Source: Taibaiella sp041660405 (GTDB lineage: Bacteria; Bacteroidota; Bacteroidia; Chitinophagales; Chitinophagaceae). Taken from it: a stretch of DNA of 64,000 nucleotides. The translations under genes and the position numbers were made by a program. Below are positions 1-7,772 of the stretch, piece by piece; the stretch's first letter is position 1, and each line of letters starts with the position of its first letter. Below the pieces are notes generated by a model. That model searched no databases, had not been told where the DNA came from, and saw only the letters and a program-made list of their open reading frames with translations. The stretch covers positions 196,000 to 259,999 of the forward strand of contig JBAZWL010000002.1 in the NCBI GenBank assembly GCA_041660405.1, written 5' to 3'.

Positions 1-1909
1 CTACTGATTTTTCATCGAGCCAGCTGATGGTGGCGGGTTTTAGCATTTGTTCTACTTCTTTTTTATCGCCATAGGTCAGTACAGATTCTGCGCGGGTGGC
101 GTTCATGCCTACGAGTACGGTGTCTTTGGAGGCTTCGCTATGTAGTTGGTAAAAGCCGGGTTCTTCTGCTGCTTTATTCAGGAATAGCTCTACGCCTACG
201 CCTGCTGGTCTTTGAGATGGTATAGCATCAAAACCATTGCGAGACAGGTGCCACACTTTACGATCGTCAGAACCGGCTGTGGGTAACCATAATGGTGTAT
301 TGCTGCCTACAGACATGGCATACATATTGCCTCCCCCACTCTGCACGGCCATCTTGTATAGCATAGGTACAAAAAAGTAACTGACTGCAAAGTTGGAGCT
401 GCGATCATCAAGGGTAGCAGCGCAGATATATAGCTTACCTTGTTGCAGGGAATACTGTGCCAGGAAGGGTTTGCCATCGCGGAAACTCATGAGCGATTGT
501 TGTCCGGCAGTCATAGATGCCTGGATAGGGTAACGGCTTACCGTAGTTGGCAGTTGAATATTATCGGGAAGCTTTTCAAACATATCCTGCAATAAGGGAT
601 GTGCCTGTTGTAAGGTTACCACTTGCTGTTTGGAGGTATCTGCTTTTTCAAAAGTGATATCACCCCAGGTTTTCAATGCCTGGTTATAGCTTTCCAGGTT
701 GGTGATATTACCGGGGAAGAGTAATATGTTTTGTCCGTGCTGCAAGGCTTCTTTCACTGCGTTTTGCAGGGCGGGATTAATGACTGCAATGTTCTGCAAA
801 ACGATGAGACCATATTGTGGCCATTCTTCTTTATGTACCGCCCCTGCGTTTTCTTCTTTTACCCGAAAACCTTCATAGGTACGAAAGGCAGCCTGCAGGT
901 ATGGATTAATAGTATTTTCAGTAACCACCAATACAGAAAGCTCGGGCGCAGTACGGGCTGCAATGCGGAAGCTGTCGTCAAAGTTTAAAGGATTATCCTG
1001 CAAGGCGATGGTAATATCCAACCATCCGTTGCCCGAAAGCTGTAGCGGTAAAGTATCAGTCCACAAACTATCCTGCCTGATATCTATAGTACTTACTGCC
1101 CGTACCTGGTTGCCTACACTGACTTGCAGGTTGCTGGTACGCTTACTTTCTGCACCACTCTGCCTTACCTTCACCACCAATGGATTGGGCTGACGGGTAT
1201 CAAGGTTGGGCGACAAAAAGTAAGCAGTATCAATATATAAGTTGGAGGCCGTTGTTGCAGCAAGGGGATAGAAATAAAAATTAGTCTGTGCAGGAACAGC
1301 CATCTTGCTTTTATCTTTCAGAAAGGTGCTTTGTTGCAGGTCGGTAAAACAATACACATCCCAGCGTTCTTTCTTCTCATTGTTTTGTGCAGCATTAAGA
1401 CTGGCCATTAGCCTACGCAGAGAACCGGCAACGGCTACCGGTTTTATTTCGGATAAAGCCTTTAATGCTTCACTGCGCAACATAGGCCTCATAGCCGATA
1501 TCTTATCGTTGGTCAGCAGCAGGAAGCGGGAATCGTTGCCCGAAGCGTTAATAAGTTGTCTTGCTTTATTCTTTGCCTTTTGAAGCAGGTTCTCCTGTCC
1601 GTCGGCAATGGTCATGCTGTAAGAGTTATCAATGTAAATGGCAGATACAGTAGCAGGTGCTTTAGTGTCACCTCCAAAGTAAGGCTGTGCAAAGGCTACA
1701 ACCAACGCCGCCAGGAATAACATACGCATAGCCAGCAACCGCCAGTTACGGATCTTAGACTGCCTTTTGGTGGACAACTGGATATTGCGCAGAAAGCGGG
1801 TATCAGGAAAATTGACCCGTTTGTACCGCCTTAGGTTGAATAAATGTATGAGCACCGGAATGGCCAGTGCCAGGCCTGCAAGCAGGAATAAGGGAAATAG
1901 GAAGCCCAT
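1..1909 (-). CDS. BatA/vWA-domain membrane protein (C-terminus beyond window)
   Basis: The reading frame is open from ATG at 1909 to the left window edge, about 636 codons, so the C-terminus is missing. The N-terminus has a hydrophobic segment (about residues 2-18), then the HLFNLRRYKRVNFP stretch typical of the BatA N-terminal domain, and a second membrane segment near residue 60. A von Willebrand A-like MIDAS signature follows (DNSYS, DxSxS form). The rest is a long soluble part, probably periplasmic. BatA-domain proteins of this size are common in Bacteroidota and their role is poorly defined; a membrane scaffold or aerotolerance-type function is only inferred from BatA naming. A perfect -7 box lies 5 bases before the ATG, suggesting a leaderless transcript. 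The gene is divergent from the histidine kinase. Confidence 0.85.
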   Translation of the reverse strand, partial: MGFLFPLFLLAGLALAIPVLIHLFNLRRYKRVNFPDTRFLRNIQLSTKRQSKIRNWRLLAMRMLFLAALVVAFAQPYFGGDTKAPATVSAIYIDNSYSMTIADGQENLLQKAKNKARQLINASGNDSRFLLLTNDKISAMRPMLRSEALKALSEIKPVAVAGSLRRLMASLNAAQNNEKKERWDVYCFTDLQQSTFLKDKSKMAVPAQTNFYFYPLAATTASNLYIDTAYFLSPNLDTRQPNPLVVKVRQSGAESKRTSNLQVSVGNQVRAVSTIDIRQDSLWTDTLPLQLSGNGWLDITIALQDNPLNFDDSFRIAARTAPELSVLVVTENTINPYLQAAFRTYEGFRVKEENAGAVHKEEWPQYGLIVLQNIAVINPALQNAVKEALQHGQNILLFPGNITNLESYNQALKTWGDITFEKADTSKQQVVTLQQAHPLLQDMFEKLPDNIQLPTTVSRYPIQASMTAGQQSLMSFRDGKPFLAQYSLQQGKLYICAATLDDRSSNFAVSYFFVPMLYKMAVQSGGGNMYAMSVGSNTPLWLPTAGSDDRKVWHLSRNGFDAIPSQRPAGVGVELFLNKAAEEPGFYQLHSEASKDTVLVGMNATRAESVLTYGDKKEVEQMLKPATISWLDEKSV

Positions 1910-1914
1910 AGGCT

Positions 1915-1922
1915 CAAAAATA
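1915..1922 (-). promoter_or_regulatory. -7 box TATTTTTG for the BatA-domain gene
   Basis: On the minus strand this reads TATTTTTG, a match to the Bacteroidota TAnnTTTG -7 element, and it ends 5 bases before the ATG at 1909. That places the transcription start at or next to the start codon. Confidence 0.6.
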
Positions 1923-2013
1923 GGGAGTTAAAAGGAAATAAACATAAAAATTATAGGTTTGGAAAACAGTAAAGGGAGGCTTAACGTATCCTTTGGGCTT
2001 TGTTTTTTTTACC

Positions 2014-2021
2014 TATTTTTG
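2014..2021 (+). promoter_or_regulatory. -7 box TATTTTTG for the histidine kinase
   Basis: TATTTTTG matches TAnnTTTG. A TTTG at 1992-1995 lies 18 bases upstream, the spacing expected for the -33 element. The ATG at 2026 follows by 4 bases, which argues for a leaderless message and against the upstream in-frame TTG at 1993, which would overlap the promoter. Confidence 0.65.
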
Positions 2022-2025
2022 GTGC

Positions 2026-3180
2026 ATGCGCAAATACCTGCACTGGAAATCATATCTCGTTGCTTTCGCCCTCACTATCGTTGGTTTAGCTTTATACTAT
2101 TTTAACCAGGTAGCTAAGGAAATGGAAGTGGAGGAACAAAAGAAGGTACTGATGCTGGTAGAGGCTATCAGAACAGTAGGTATGACTGCCAACACTTCCC
2201 AGACAGATGTTACTTTTGCCACCAAAGTAATTGATGAAAATAAGACCATCCCCCTTTTCATTACCGATGATGAAGGCAATATTATGGATCAGGTAAACCT
2301 GGATACCTCCCGACTGGCTAAAGATCCGGATTACATTAAACGTAAGTACGAGGAATTTAAAAAGCTGCACCCCCCCATCCCTTACGATTACAGCACACCG
2401 GGCATGCCGGGCAAGGGATACCTGGTATATGGAGATTCGGCATTGCTAAACAGGCTACGATATTATCCTTTACTGATCCTGGCTATCACGTTCTTCTTTA
2501 TATTAATTGTAGTAATCGCCATATCGAACGCACAACGCAGCATTCAGAACCAGGTGTGGGTGGGCATGTCGAAAGAAACAGCGCACCAACTCGGCACACC
2601 GCTCTCGGCCATAGTAGCCTGGATGGAACTATTGAAAGAAAGCGGAGCCAACAAAGAATGGATAACCGAAATGGAAAAGGACGTCTCCCGGCTGCAACTG
2701 ATAGCAGACCGTTTCTCCAAAATAGGAAGCACCCCGCAACTAAAAGAAGAAAACCTCGTAAACCGCTTACAGGGCATGGTGGAATATATGCGCCTGCGCA
2801 AACCACAAAAGGTAGAGATTGATTTTGAACATGATGAAGATGATGTACAGGTACTACTAAGCGGCCCACTATTTGACTGGGTAATTGAAAACCTGATGCG
2901 CAATGCCCTCGATGCTATGGAAGGCAAAGGCAGAATCCTGATCAAACTGGTAAACCAACCCAGAACAGTAACTATAGATGTGAGCGATACGGGAAAGGGC
3001 ATTCCCAAAAACAACTTTAAAAAAGTTTTTGCACCAGGCTATTCCACCAAACAAAGAGGCTGGGGATTAGGGCTTTCTTTAGCTAAACGCATCATAGAAA
3101 AATACCACAATGCAAGTATCTTTGTAAAATCATCTGAACCAGGCAAAGGCACTACGTTCCGCATTATGTTCAGAAGGTAG
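2026..3180 (+). CDS. Sensor histidine kinase
   Basis: The 384-residue protein has two membrane helices (about residues 4-26 and 148-167) enclosing a periplasmic sensor of roughly 120 residues. The kinase part carries an H-box ETAHQLGTPLSAI with the phospho-accepting His at residue 187. An N-box (MRNALDA), a G1 box (DTGKGIP) and a G2 box (GWGLGLSLAK) form the HATPase_c fold. It should autophosphorylate in the cytoplasm and pass phosphate to a response regulator, but none is encoded nearby, so it is an orphan kinase here. I chose ATG 2026 because the -7 box sits immediately before it and the preceding in-frame codons lie inside the promoter. The ligand cannot be told from sequence. Confidence 0.93.
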   Translation: MRKYLHWKSYLVAFALTIVGLALYYFNQVAKEMEVEEQKKVLMLVEAIRTVGMTANTSQTDVTFATKVIDENKTIPLFITDDEGNIMDQVNLDTSRLAKDPDYIKRKYEEFKKLHPPIPYDYSTPGMPGKGYLVYGDSALLNRLRYYPLLILAITFFFILIVVIAISNAQRSIQNQVWVGMSKETAHQLGTPLSAIVAWMELLKESGANKEWITEMEKDVSRLQLIADRFSKIGSTPQLKEENLVNRLQGMVEYMRLRKPQKVEIDFEHDEDDVQVLLSGPLFDWVIENLMRNALDAMEGKGRILIKLVNQPRTVTIDVSDTGKGIPKNNFKKVFAPGYSTKQRGWGLGLSLAKRIIEKYHNASIFVKSSEPGKGTTFRIMFRR

Positions 3181-3258
3181 TTTTTTAAGCTGTCAGTGGT
3201 CATTGGCAAATTAAAACTTGGTACTTAGTACTAGATTCTTGATTCTTGATACTTAACC

Positions 3259-3600
3259 ATGAAAAAGTATTTCTTCTTGTTAGCCTTATGTACTTTGTTT
3301 CTTATACAGGAAATGAAGGCACAGGTTGTGTATCAGACGGAATGGAAAAGTGATGCCAATGTGCAGGTGTATGTTACCGAATGGAAAAGTGATGCGGATC
3401 TGATTGTGTATAAAACAACGTGGAAAAGTGATGCGGATAAAAATGAAGGCATCTGGTATTTTACCGAATGGAAGAGCGATGCGAATAAGCAGCTTTATTT
3501 CACTACCTGGAAAAGTGATGCGGACCTGATCATTTACTATACCGAATACAAAAGTGATGCAGGCTGGAAGAATAAAGACAAAGAACACCTTTTACAATAA
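3259..3600 (+). CDS. Secreted WKSDA-repeat protein (DUF6150-like)
   Basis: A 113-residue protein with a cleavable signal peptide ending near KAQ (residue 21-22). The mature part is almost entirely six degenerate repeats of about 13 residues, each built on (T)E/T-W/Y-KSDA followed by a short beta-prone stretch such as VQVYV or LIVYK; the third unit is 16 long. It ends with GWKNKDKEHLLQ. The repeats resemble proteins I remember as DUF6150 in Bacteroidota, which share Y/W-x-S-x-A-D repeats; the family name is from memory. No function is known. The repeat is visible in DNA as TGGAAAAGTGATGC-like units. The downstream acetyltransferase begins 15 bases later and may be co-transcribed. Confidence 0.85.
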   Translation: MKKYFFLLALCTLFLIQEMKAQVVYQTEWKSDANVQVYVTEWKSDADLIVYKTTWKSDADKNEGIWYFTEWKSDANKQLYFTTWKSDADLIIYYTEYKSDAGWKNKDKEHLLQ

Positions 3601-3615
3601 GCATTGAGATAAAGC

Positions 3616-4137
3616 ATGGATATTATAATCAGAAAAGCTGAAGAACAGGACCTGCAGGCGATATTAGACATTTACAATGATGCTATCCTGAATACTACAG
3701 CAGTGTATAATTACAAACCGCATACACTTGCTATGCGCTGGGAATGGTTTACACAAAAACAGAAAGATAATTTCCCTGTATTGGTTGCTGTAGAAGGATC
3801 AACAATATTGGGGTTCAGTACCTATGGGCATTTCAGGGCTTGGGCTGCTTATAAATATTCGGTTGAGATTTCGGTTTATATCCATCCGGAACATAGAGGG
3901 AAAGGTATTGCCAAATTGCTTTATCCACCTTTGTTTGCCGCCGCAAAAGAACAACAATTGCATACACTCATTGCGGGGATAGATGCTGATAATGCTGCCA
4001 GCATAAAACTGCATGAACATTTTGGTTTTACTATGGCCGGCCATTTTAAGGAAGTAGGTTATAAATTTGGCAAGTGGCTTGATCTTGTTTTCATGCAGCT
4101 TCATTTATCCACACCCGATCATCCTGAAGAAGATTAA
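3616..4137 (+). CDS. GNAT N-acetyltransferase, phosphinothricin/methionine-sulfoximine type
   Basis: A 173-residue GNAT-fold enzyme that should transfer acetyl from acetyl-CoA to an amino group. The N-terminal IRKAEEQDLQAILDIYND segment, the TTAVYNY region and the acetyl-CoA-binding motif A (HPEHRGKGIAKLL) match the phosphinothricin/methionine-sulfoximine acetyltransferase branch. Motif B is visible as DADNAASIKLHEHFGF. Length is normal for the family. The substrate is not defined by sequence; detoxification of amino-acid analogues is the family's usual role. It lies between the WKSDA-repeat gene and a BtuF-like gene in the same direction with short gaps, so the three could share a transcript. 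Confidence 0.88.
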   Translation: MDIIIRKAEEQDLQAILDIYNDAILNTTAVYNYKPHTLAMRWEWFTQKQKDNFPVLVAVEGSTILGFSTYGHFRAWAAYKYSVEISVYIHPEHRGKGIAKLLYPPLFAAAKEQQLHTLIAGIDADNAASIKLHEHFGFTMAGHFKEVGYKFGKWLDLVFMQLHLSTPDHPEED

Positions 4138-4151
4138 ATTCTGATTGCGCT

Positions 4152-4925
4152 ATGTACTTTCTCAACCAACCGTTACAACATATACCTAAGCGTATCGTTT
4201 CCCTTGTCCCGTCTCAAACCGAATTGTTATTTGACCTGGGACTGGATGAAGAAACGGTTGGCATTACCAAGTTCTGTGTTCATCCGGAAGAATGGTTTCG
4301 CAGCAAAACAAGAGTGGGCGGAACGAAGACTATAAACATAGATAAGATAACAGCACTGCAACCGGACCTGATTATAGCTAACAAAGAAGAGAATGTAAAG
4401 GAACAGATAGAAGCATTAAGCGGAATAGCTCCGGTATGGGTCAGTGATATTCATGATTTGAAAGGTGCATTGGACATGATACAAACTATTGGCAAACTTA
4501 CAGGCCGGTATGAAAAGGCAGAGATCATAACTAAACTAATACAGCATCGTTTTGACAACCTTAACCTATCCGCAAAGAAAAAATTAAATACACTTTACCT
4601 GATCTGGCGCAAACCCTGGATGAGCATTGGCTCTGACACTTTTATACACCATATCATGGATAGGGCCGGATTGGAAAATACTTGTAAAGATCTCACCAGG
4701 TATCCTGAACTTACGGATGAAGAAATAGTGAAGCTAAACCCTGAACTGGTACTGTTATCATCAGAGCCCTATCCTTTTAAAGAAAAGCATATTGCTGAAT
4801 TACAACAGCTTCTTCCCGATGCAAAAATCATATTGGCCGATGGTGAAATGTTTAGCTGGTATGGAAGCAGGCTACTTCACGCACCAGCATATTTAGAAGA
4901 GCTTTTACAAAGTATAGCCCGTTAG
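4152..4925 (+). CDS. Orphan BtuF-like periplasmic-binding-fold protein without signal peptide
   Basis: A 257-residue protein of the helical-backbone metal/cobalamin receptor family (Peripla_BP_2). Family features are RIVSLVPSQTELLFDLGL near the N-terminus, ALQPDLIIANKEEN, and WRKPWMSIGSDTFIHHIMDRAG in the second lobe. BtuF and iron-chelate receptors normally carry a signal peptide and sit beside an ABC permease and ATPase. This one starts directly with MYFLNQPLQ, has no signal peptide or lipobox, and no transporter genes flank it. It may be cytoplasmic, or may work with a distant transporter. Its stop codon overlaps the stop of the next, convergent gene in the shared TTAG. Confidence 0.85.
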   Translation: MYFLNQPLQHIPKRIVSLVPSQTELLFDLGLDEETVGITKFCVHPEEWFRSKTRVGGTKTINIDKITALQPDLIIANKEENVKEQIEALSGIAPVWVSDIHDLKGALDMIQTIGKLTGRYEKAEIITKLIQHRFDNLNLSAKKKLNTLYLIWRKPWMSIGSDTFIHHIMDRAGLENTCKDLTRYPELTDEEIVKLNPELVLLSSEPYPFKEKHIAELQQLLPDAKIILADGEMFSWYGSRLLHAPAYLEELLQSIAR

Positions 4926-5455
4926 AAATATCCGAAATAATTCTTGGAGTAGCTACTATATTCTATATTGATCTCGTCGCCTTCGGTATAACTTTCATAA
5001 TCTTCCTTACTCACCTCAATGCTTAACCGGAAAGTAGATCTTAGGTAAAAGTGGTATGTACTATTGGATTCCATAAACTGCTTTCGGTATACTATGGTCT
5101 GCTCTATTGTTTTTTTACCGGTGCGGATATCTTTCGATAATCTTTTCAAAGTGCGGTTATAACTTATAAAGCTGCCTATACCAACTAACAGAAGCAAAAA
5201 GAGCATTCCGAAAAAATAATACAAATACACATGTGGATCTTCCCTTTCTCTTAAAGCTGCTACCGCAGGAGTATCATTGCTTCGTTTAATACTTTCCATA
5301 ATAATGCCCAGGCAGCAGGGAATAATGATGAACAGAACAGAAAGATTCCTCACCGTTCTGATAAACAGACGCTTTTCCTTTTCTTCCTTTTGTTTGAGAA
5401 AAGAAAGTTCGGATTCGTTCATGGGTTCCTCGTATGTATAGGCGGGAGCTGGCAT
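4922..5455 (-). CDS. Two-helix membrane protein of unknown function
   Basis: A 177-residue protein I do not recognise. After a short polar N-terminus (MPAPAYTYEEPMNESE) and a basic/acidic helix it has a membrane segment around LSVLFIIIPCCLGIIM and a second around YYFFGMLFLLLLVGIGSFI. A soluble C-terminal part of about 80 residues contains a YRKQFMESNSTYHFYLRS stretch. I chose ATG 5455; the frame extends upstream to a TTG at 5485, but that region is the divergent promoter region. The gene converges on the BtuF-like gene with a 4-base overlap and is divergent from the ketosynthase-like gene. Confidence 0.65.
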   Translation of the reverse strand: MPAPAYTYEEPMNESELSFLKQKEEKEKRLFIRTVRNLSVLFIIIPCCLGIIMESIKRSNDTPAVAALREREDPHVYLYYFFGMLFLLLLVGIGSFISYNRTLKRLSKDIRTGKKTIEQTIVYRKQFMESNSTYHFYLRSTFRLSIEVSKEDYESYTEGDEINIEYSSYSKNYFGYF

Positions 5456-5491
5456 GCTAAATTTTGCCTGCCTAAAGTAAATCAAAAAATC

Positions 5492-5499
5492 TATTTTTG
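5492..5499 (+). promoter_or_regulatory. -7 box TATTTTTG for the ketosynthase-like gene
   Basis: TATTTTTG matches TAnnTTTG and lies 18 bases before the ATG at 5518. It overlaps an in-frame TTG at 5497, which therefore cannot be the start if this promoter is used. Confidence 0.55.
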
Positions 5500-5517
5500 A
5501 ACCTTATTCTGACTAAA

Positions 5518-6453
5518 ATGTACATCAATAGTTTTTGCAGTATCAGCCCGGCAGGAGTCATTGTGCCAGATACTGAATTATCGTCCTTGCAAAAAGTAAA
5601 TGGCACCATGGCGCATTGCCAGGAACCTGATTATAAAGATATTATTCCACCCATGCAGTTGCGCCGTATGACCAAACCGGTTCGTACAGGTGTAGCTGCA
5701 GCCAAAATATGTATGGAAAGTATTTCAGAAACCATGCCTGCCTCCATACATGTAGGAACGGCTTACGGTATGCTACAGGACTCTGAAAACTTTCTGCAAA
5801 AGATGATCGTACAGGAAGAGCAGATGCTGAATCCTACTGCGTTTATACAATCCACGCACAATACAGTAGCCGGCCAGATTGCTCTGTCAATGGGTTGCCT
5901 GGCACACAATATGACCTTTGTACACAAGGCACATTCTTTTGAAAGCGCTTTGCTGGATGCTGAACTGATGCAAAATAAGGAGGGCCAGATATTAACAGGA
6001 GCAGTGGATGAATTAACGCAGACCAGTTATACTATACTGGAAAGATTTGATATCTATCATGATCAGAATACAGCTGGTGAAGGCGCTACTTTCTTTTTAT
6101 TGTCTGATGAAAGGAAGGAACATTCCATAGCTCAGCTAACCGCTTTTGATATGTTTATAGCTGACAGTGCTGAACTTGCTGAAGAAAAGATTAAGTTGTT
6201 TTGCGATCAACATCAAATAAAAATAGAGAAAGACGACCTTGTATTAACCGGAACGCAAGATGGATTTATTCCGGAAGCATTTAAGGCCAATAAAAATATC
6301 GACTTCAAACAATACTGCGGTGAATTCCCTACTGCCGCTGCATTTGCTGTGGCTTTGGCTTCATTATATATTAAGGAAGGAAAAGCAAATCGTTGCTGGG
6401 TATTGAATGGTTCTGGTAAGTATTATAGCATTTATTGTTTGGATAAGGTATAG
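5518..6453 (+). CDS. Beta-ketoacyl synthase-like protein without catalytic cysteine (chain-length-factor type)
   Basis: A 311-residue protein with a thiolase/ketosynthase-like layout: an N-terminal MYINSFCSISPAG, a VGTAYGMLQDSENFL strand-helix, the NPTAFIQSTHNTVAGQIAL segment and a late FPTAAAFAVALA. Active ketosynthases have a Cys in a TACSSG-like nucleophile elbow; here the matching place reads HKAHSFESAL, with no Cys. It is also shorter than the usual 400 residues. This fits the chain-length-factor-like Ketoacyl-synt_2 group associated with aryl polyene/flexirubin-type pathways. It is probably a non-catalytic partner. No acyl carrier protein or active ketosynthase is adjacent, but a FabZ-like/LolA group lies at 49.5-51.2 kb. 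It ends in a strong bidirectional terminator. Confidence 0.72.
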   Translation: MYINSFCSISPAGVIVPDTELSSLQKVNGTMAHCQEPDYKDIIPPMQLRRMTKPVRTGVAAAKICMESISETMPASIHVGTAYGMLQDSENFLQKMIVQEEQMLNPTAFIQSTHNTVAGQIALSMGCLAHNMTFVHKAHSFESALLDAELMQNKEGQILTGAVDELTQTSYTILERFDIYHDQNTAGEGATFFLLSDERKEHSIAQLTAFDMFIADSAELAEEKIKLFCDQHQIKIEKDDLVLTGTQDGFIPEAFKANKNIDFKQYCGEFPTAAAFAVALASLYIKEGKANRCWVLNGSGKYYSIYCLDKV

Positions 6454-6465
6454 TCATCAGTAAGT

Positions 6466-6490
6466 AAAAGAGCGCTCATCGCGCTCTTTT
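6466..6490. terminator. Bidirectional intrinsic terminator
   Basis: A perfect 10-bp stem (AAAAGAGCGC/GCGCTCTTTT) with a 5-base loop and T-runs on both strands sits between two convergent genes, so it can end both. Confidence 0.85.
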
Positions 6491-6503
6491 TTGTTTATAA
6501 TAC

Positions 6504-7046
6504 CTAACCTTTAGGTTTCCAGGCTGGTTTAAAATCATGTTGCCATTCATCAAAAGGTTTTGCTTTATGGCTATTGCCACCAATATATTTCAGGATAGAT
6601 TCCATTTGAAATAATTCAAGATAACCCGGCAAAGGTTGCGCATTTTCAAATCCTTCATCCATAAAGATCGTAGTGGGATACGACATCTTTCCCTGCATTA
6701 ACTGAACCGCAAGATCGTTTGCCCTGCTTTGTGCTGAAAACTCCCATTTCCTTCCTTTAAAATTTATTGGCGCTTTTTGTTCCGCATCAAACTTCACTGC
6801 GTAGAAATTCTCATTTACATAACGGATCAGCGAATCGTTGCTATACGTCTTTTTGTCCATCACTTTACACCAACCACACCAGCTGGTATAAACATCAACA
6901 ATCACCTTCTTCGGCTTTTCTTTCATCTTCGCTTCCGCTTCTTCAAAGCTCATCCAGTGTATTTCATTATTGTCTTTTTTGTCCGAAGCGCAAGCCATTT
7001 GTGTGGTCACGAGCAAAATGCCCAGGAACATTACTAGTTTGTTCAT
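6504..7046 (-). CDS. Thioredoxin-fold protein (CGWC), secreted or lipid-anchored
   Basis: A 180-residue protein. The hydrophobic N-terminus (MNKLVMFLGILLVTTQMACA) is a signal peptide with a Cys at residue 19 that could be lipidated, although QMAC is not a textbook lipobox. The mature domain has VIVDVYTSWCGWCKVMDKKT, a thioredoxin active site with CxxC, and the cis-Pro loop SYPTTIF. This is the Thioredoxin_7/DUF255-like group of periplasmic thiol:disulfide proteins. It probably reduces or isomerises disulfides outside the cytoplasm; its partner is unknown. It ends at the shared terminator with the ketosynthase-like gene. Confidence 0.87.
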   Translation of the reverse strand: MNKLVMFLGILLVTTQMACASDKKDNNEIHWMSFEEAEAKMKEKPKKVIVDVYTSWCGWCKVMDKKTYSNDSLIRYVNENFYAVKFDAEQKAPINFKGRKWEFSAQSRANDLAVQLMQGKMSYPTTIFMDEGFENAQPLPGYLELFQMESILKYIGGNSHKAKPFDEWQHDFKPAWKPKG

Positions 7047-7166
7047 TATATTAATTTTACCGTTGTCAAAATTGCCTTATTGTTAAAGACAGCTTTAAAT
7101 TTAAAAAAGTTGAACCGTAAACAGGTAATTTGGTTTACGAAAATGCAATTTACTAATAAGATAACT

Positions 7167-7174
7167 TAGTTTTG
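7167..7174 (+). promoter_or_regulatory. -7 box TAGTTTTG for ubiX
   Basis: TAGTTTTG matches TAnnTTTG and lies 26 bases upstream of the ubiX ATG at 7201. Confidence 0.5.
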
Positions 7175-7200
7175 TTGCATTAACAATCCATAAAGTAAAG

Positions 7201-7755
7201 ATGAAAATAGCCGTAGCCGTTACCGGCGCCAGTGGTTCCATTTATGTACAGCAATTATTGCAGAAACTGGAGCAATTGGCAGGGCAGGTAACCGAAGTCA
7301 GTATTGTATGGAGCGATAATGCCAAAACAGTGTGGAAGGAAGAACTGAACAACACTGCTTATGACAATTTTCCTTTTAAAGTATGGGGGAAAAATGATTT
7401 TTATGCCCCTTTTGCCTCCGGCAGCTCCGATTATAAAGCCCTGATCATTTGCCCTTGCAGTATGGGCACCTTGGGCAGGATAGCAGGCGGCATCAGCGAT
7501 AACCTGATAACCCGTGCGGCAGATGTAATGCTGAAAGAAAGGCGAAAACTGATTTGCGTGATCCGGGAAATGCCTTACAATTTGATTCACATCAATAATA
7601 TGAAAGCCGTTACAGAGGCCGGTGGTATTATTTGTCCGGCTTCGCCCTCTTTTTATCATAAACCACAATCTATGGAAGAAGCAGTACAAACTGTTGTAGA
7701 CCGGATCATTAATCTTACAGGCCTTCAGGCAAATGGCTATCAATGGGGGCAATAA
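7201..7755 (+). CDS. ubiX: Flavin prenyltransferase UbiX
   Basis: A 184-residue flavoprotein that prenylates FMN with dimethylallyl phosphate to give prenylated FMN, the cofactor of UbiD-type decarboxylases. Typical features are the N-terminal flavin-binding VTGASGSIYVQQLLQ, SDNAKTVWKEEL, CPCSMGTLGRIAGGISDNL with the conserved Ser/Gly flavin contacts, and RRKLICVIREMPYNLIHI with the substrate phosphate-binding Arg. Length is normal. In this lineage the cofactor would serve a UbiD-like enzyme, for example in menaquinone synthesis, which is not in the window. The downstream GNAT begins 17 bases after the stop and is probably co-transcribed. Confidence 0.95.
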   Translation: MKIAVAVTGASGSIYVQQLLQKLEQLAGQVTEVSIVWSDNAKTVWKEELNNTAYDNFPFKVWGKNDFYAPFASGSSDYKALIICPCSMGTLGRIAGGISDNLITRAADVMLKERRKLICVIREMPYNLIHINNMKAVTEAGGIICPASPSFYHKPQSMEEAVQTVVDRIINLTGLQANGYQWGQ

Positions 7756-7772
7756 TCACAATCCAATTTTCT

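Noticed and set aside
2498..3014. Overlapping open frames opposite the histidine kinase
   Set aside because: The kinase motifs are intact in the plus-strand frame; the reverse frames are Ser/Leu-rich by codon mirror only.
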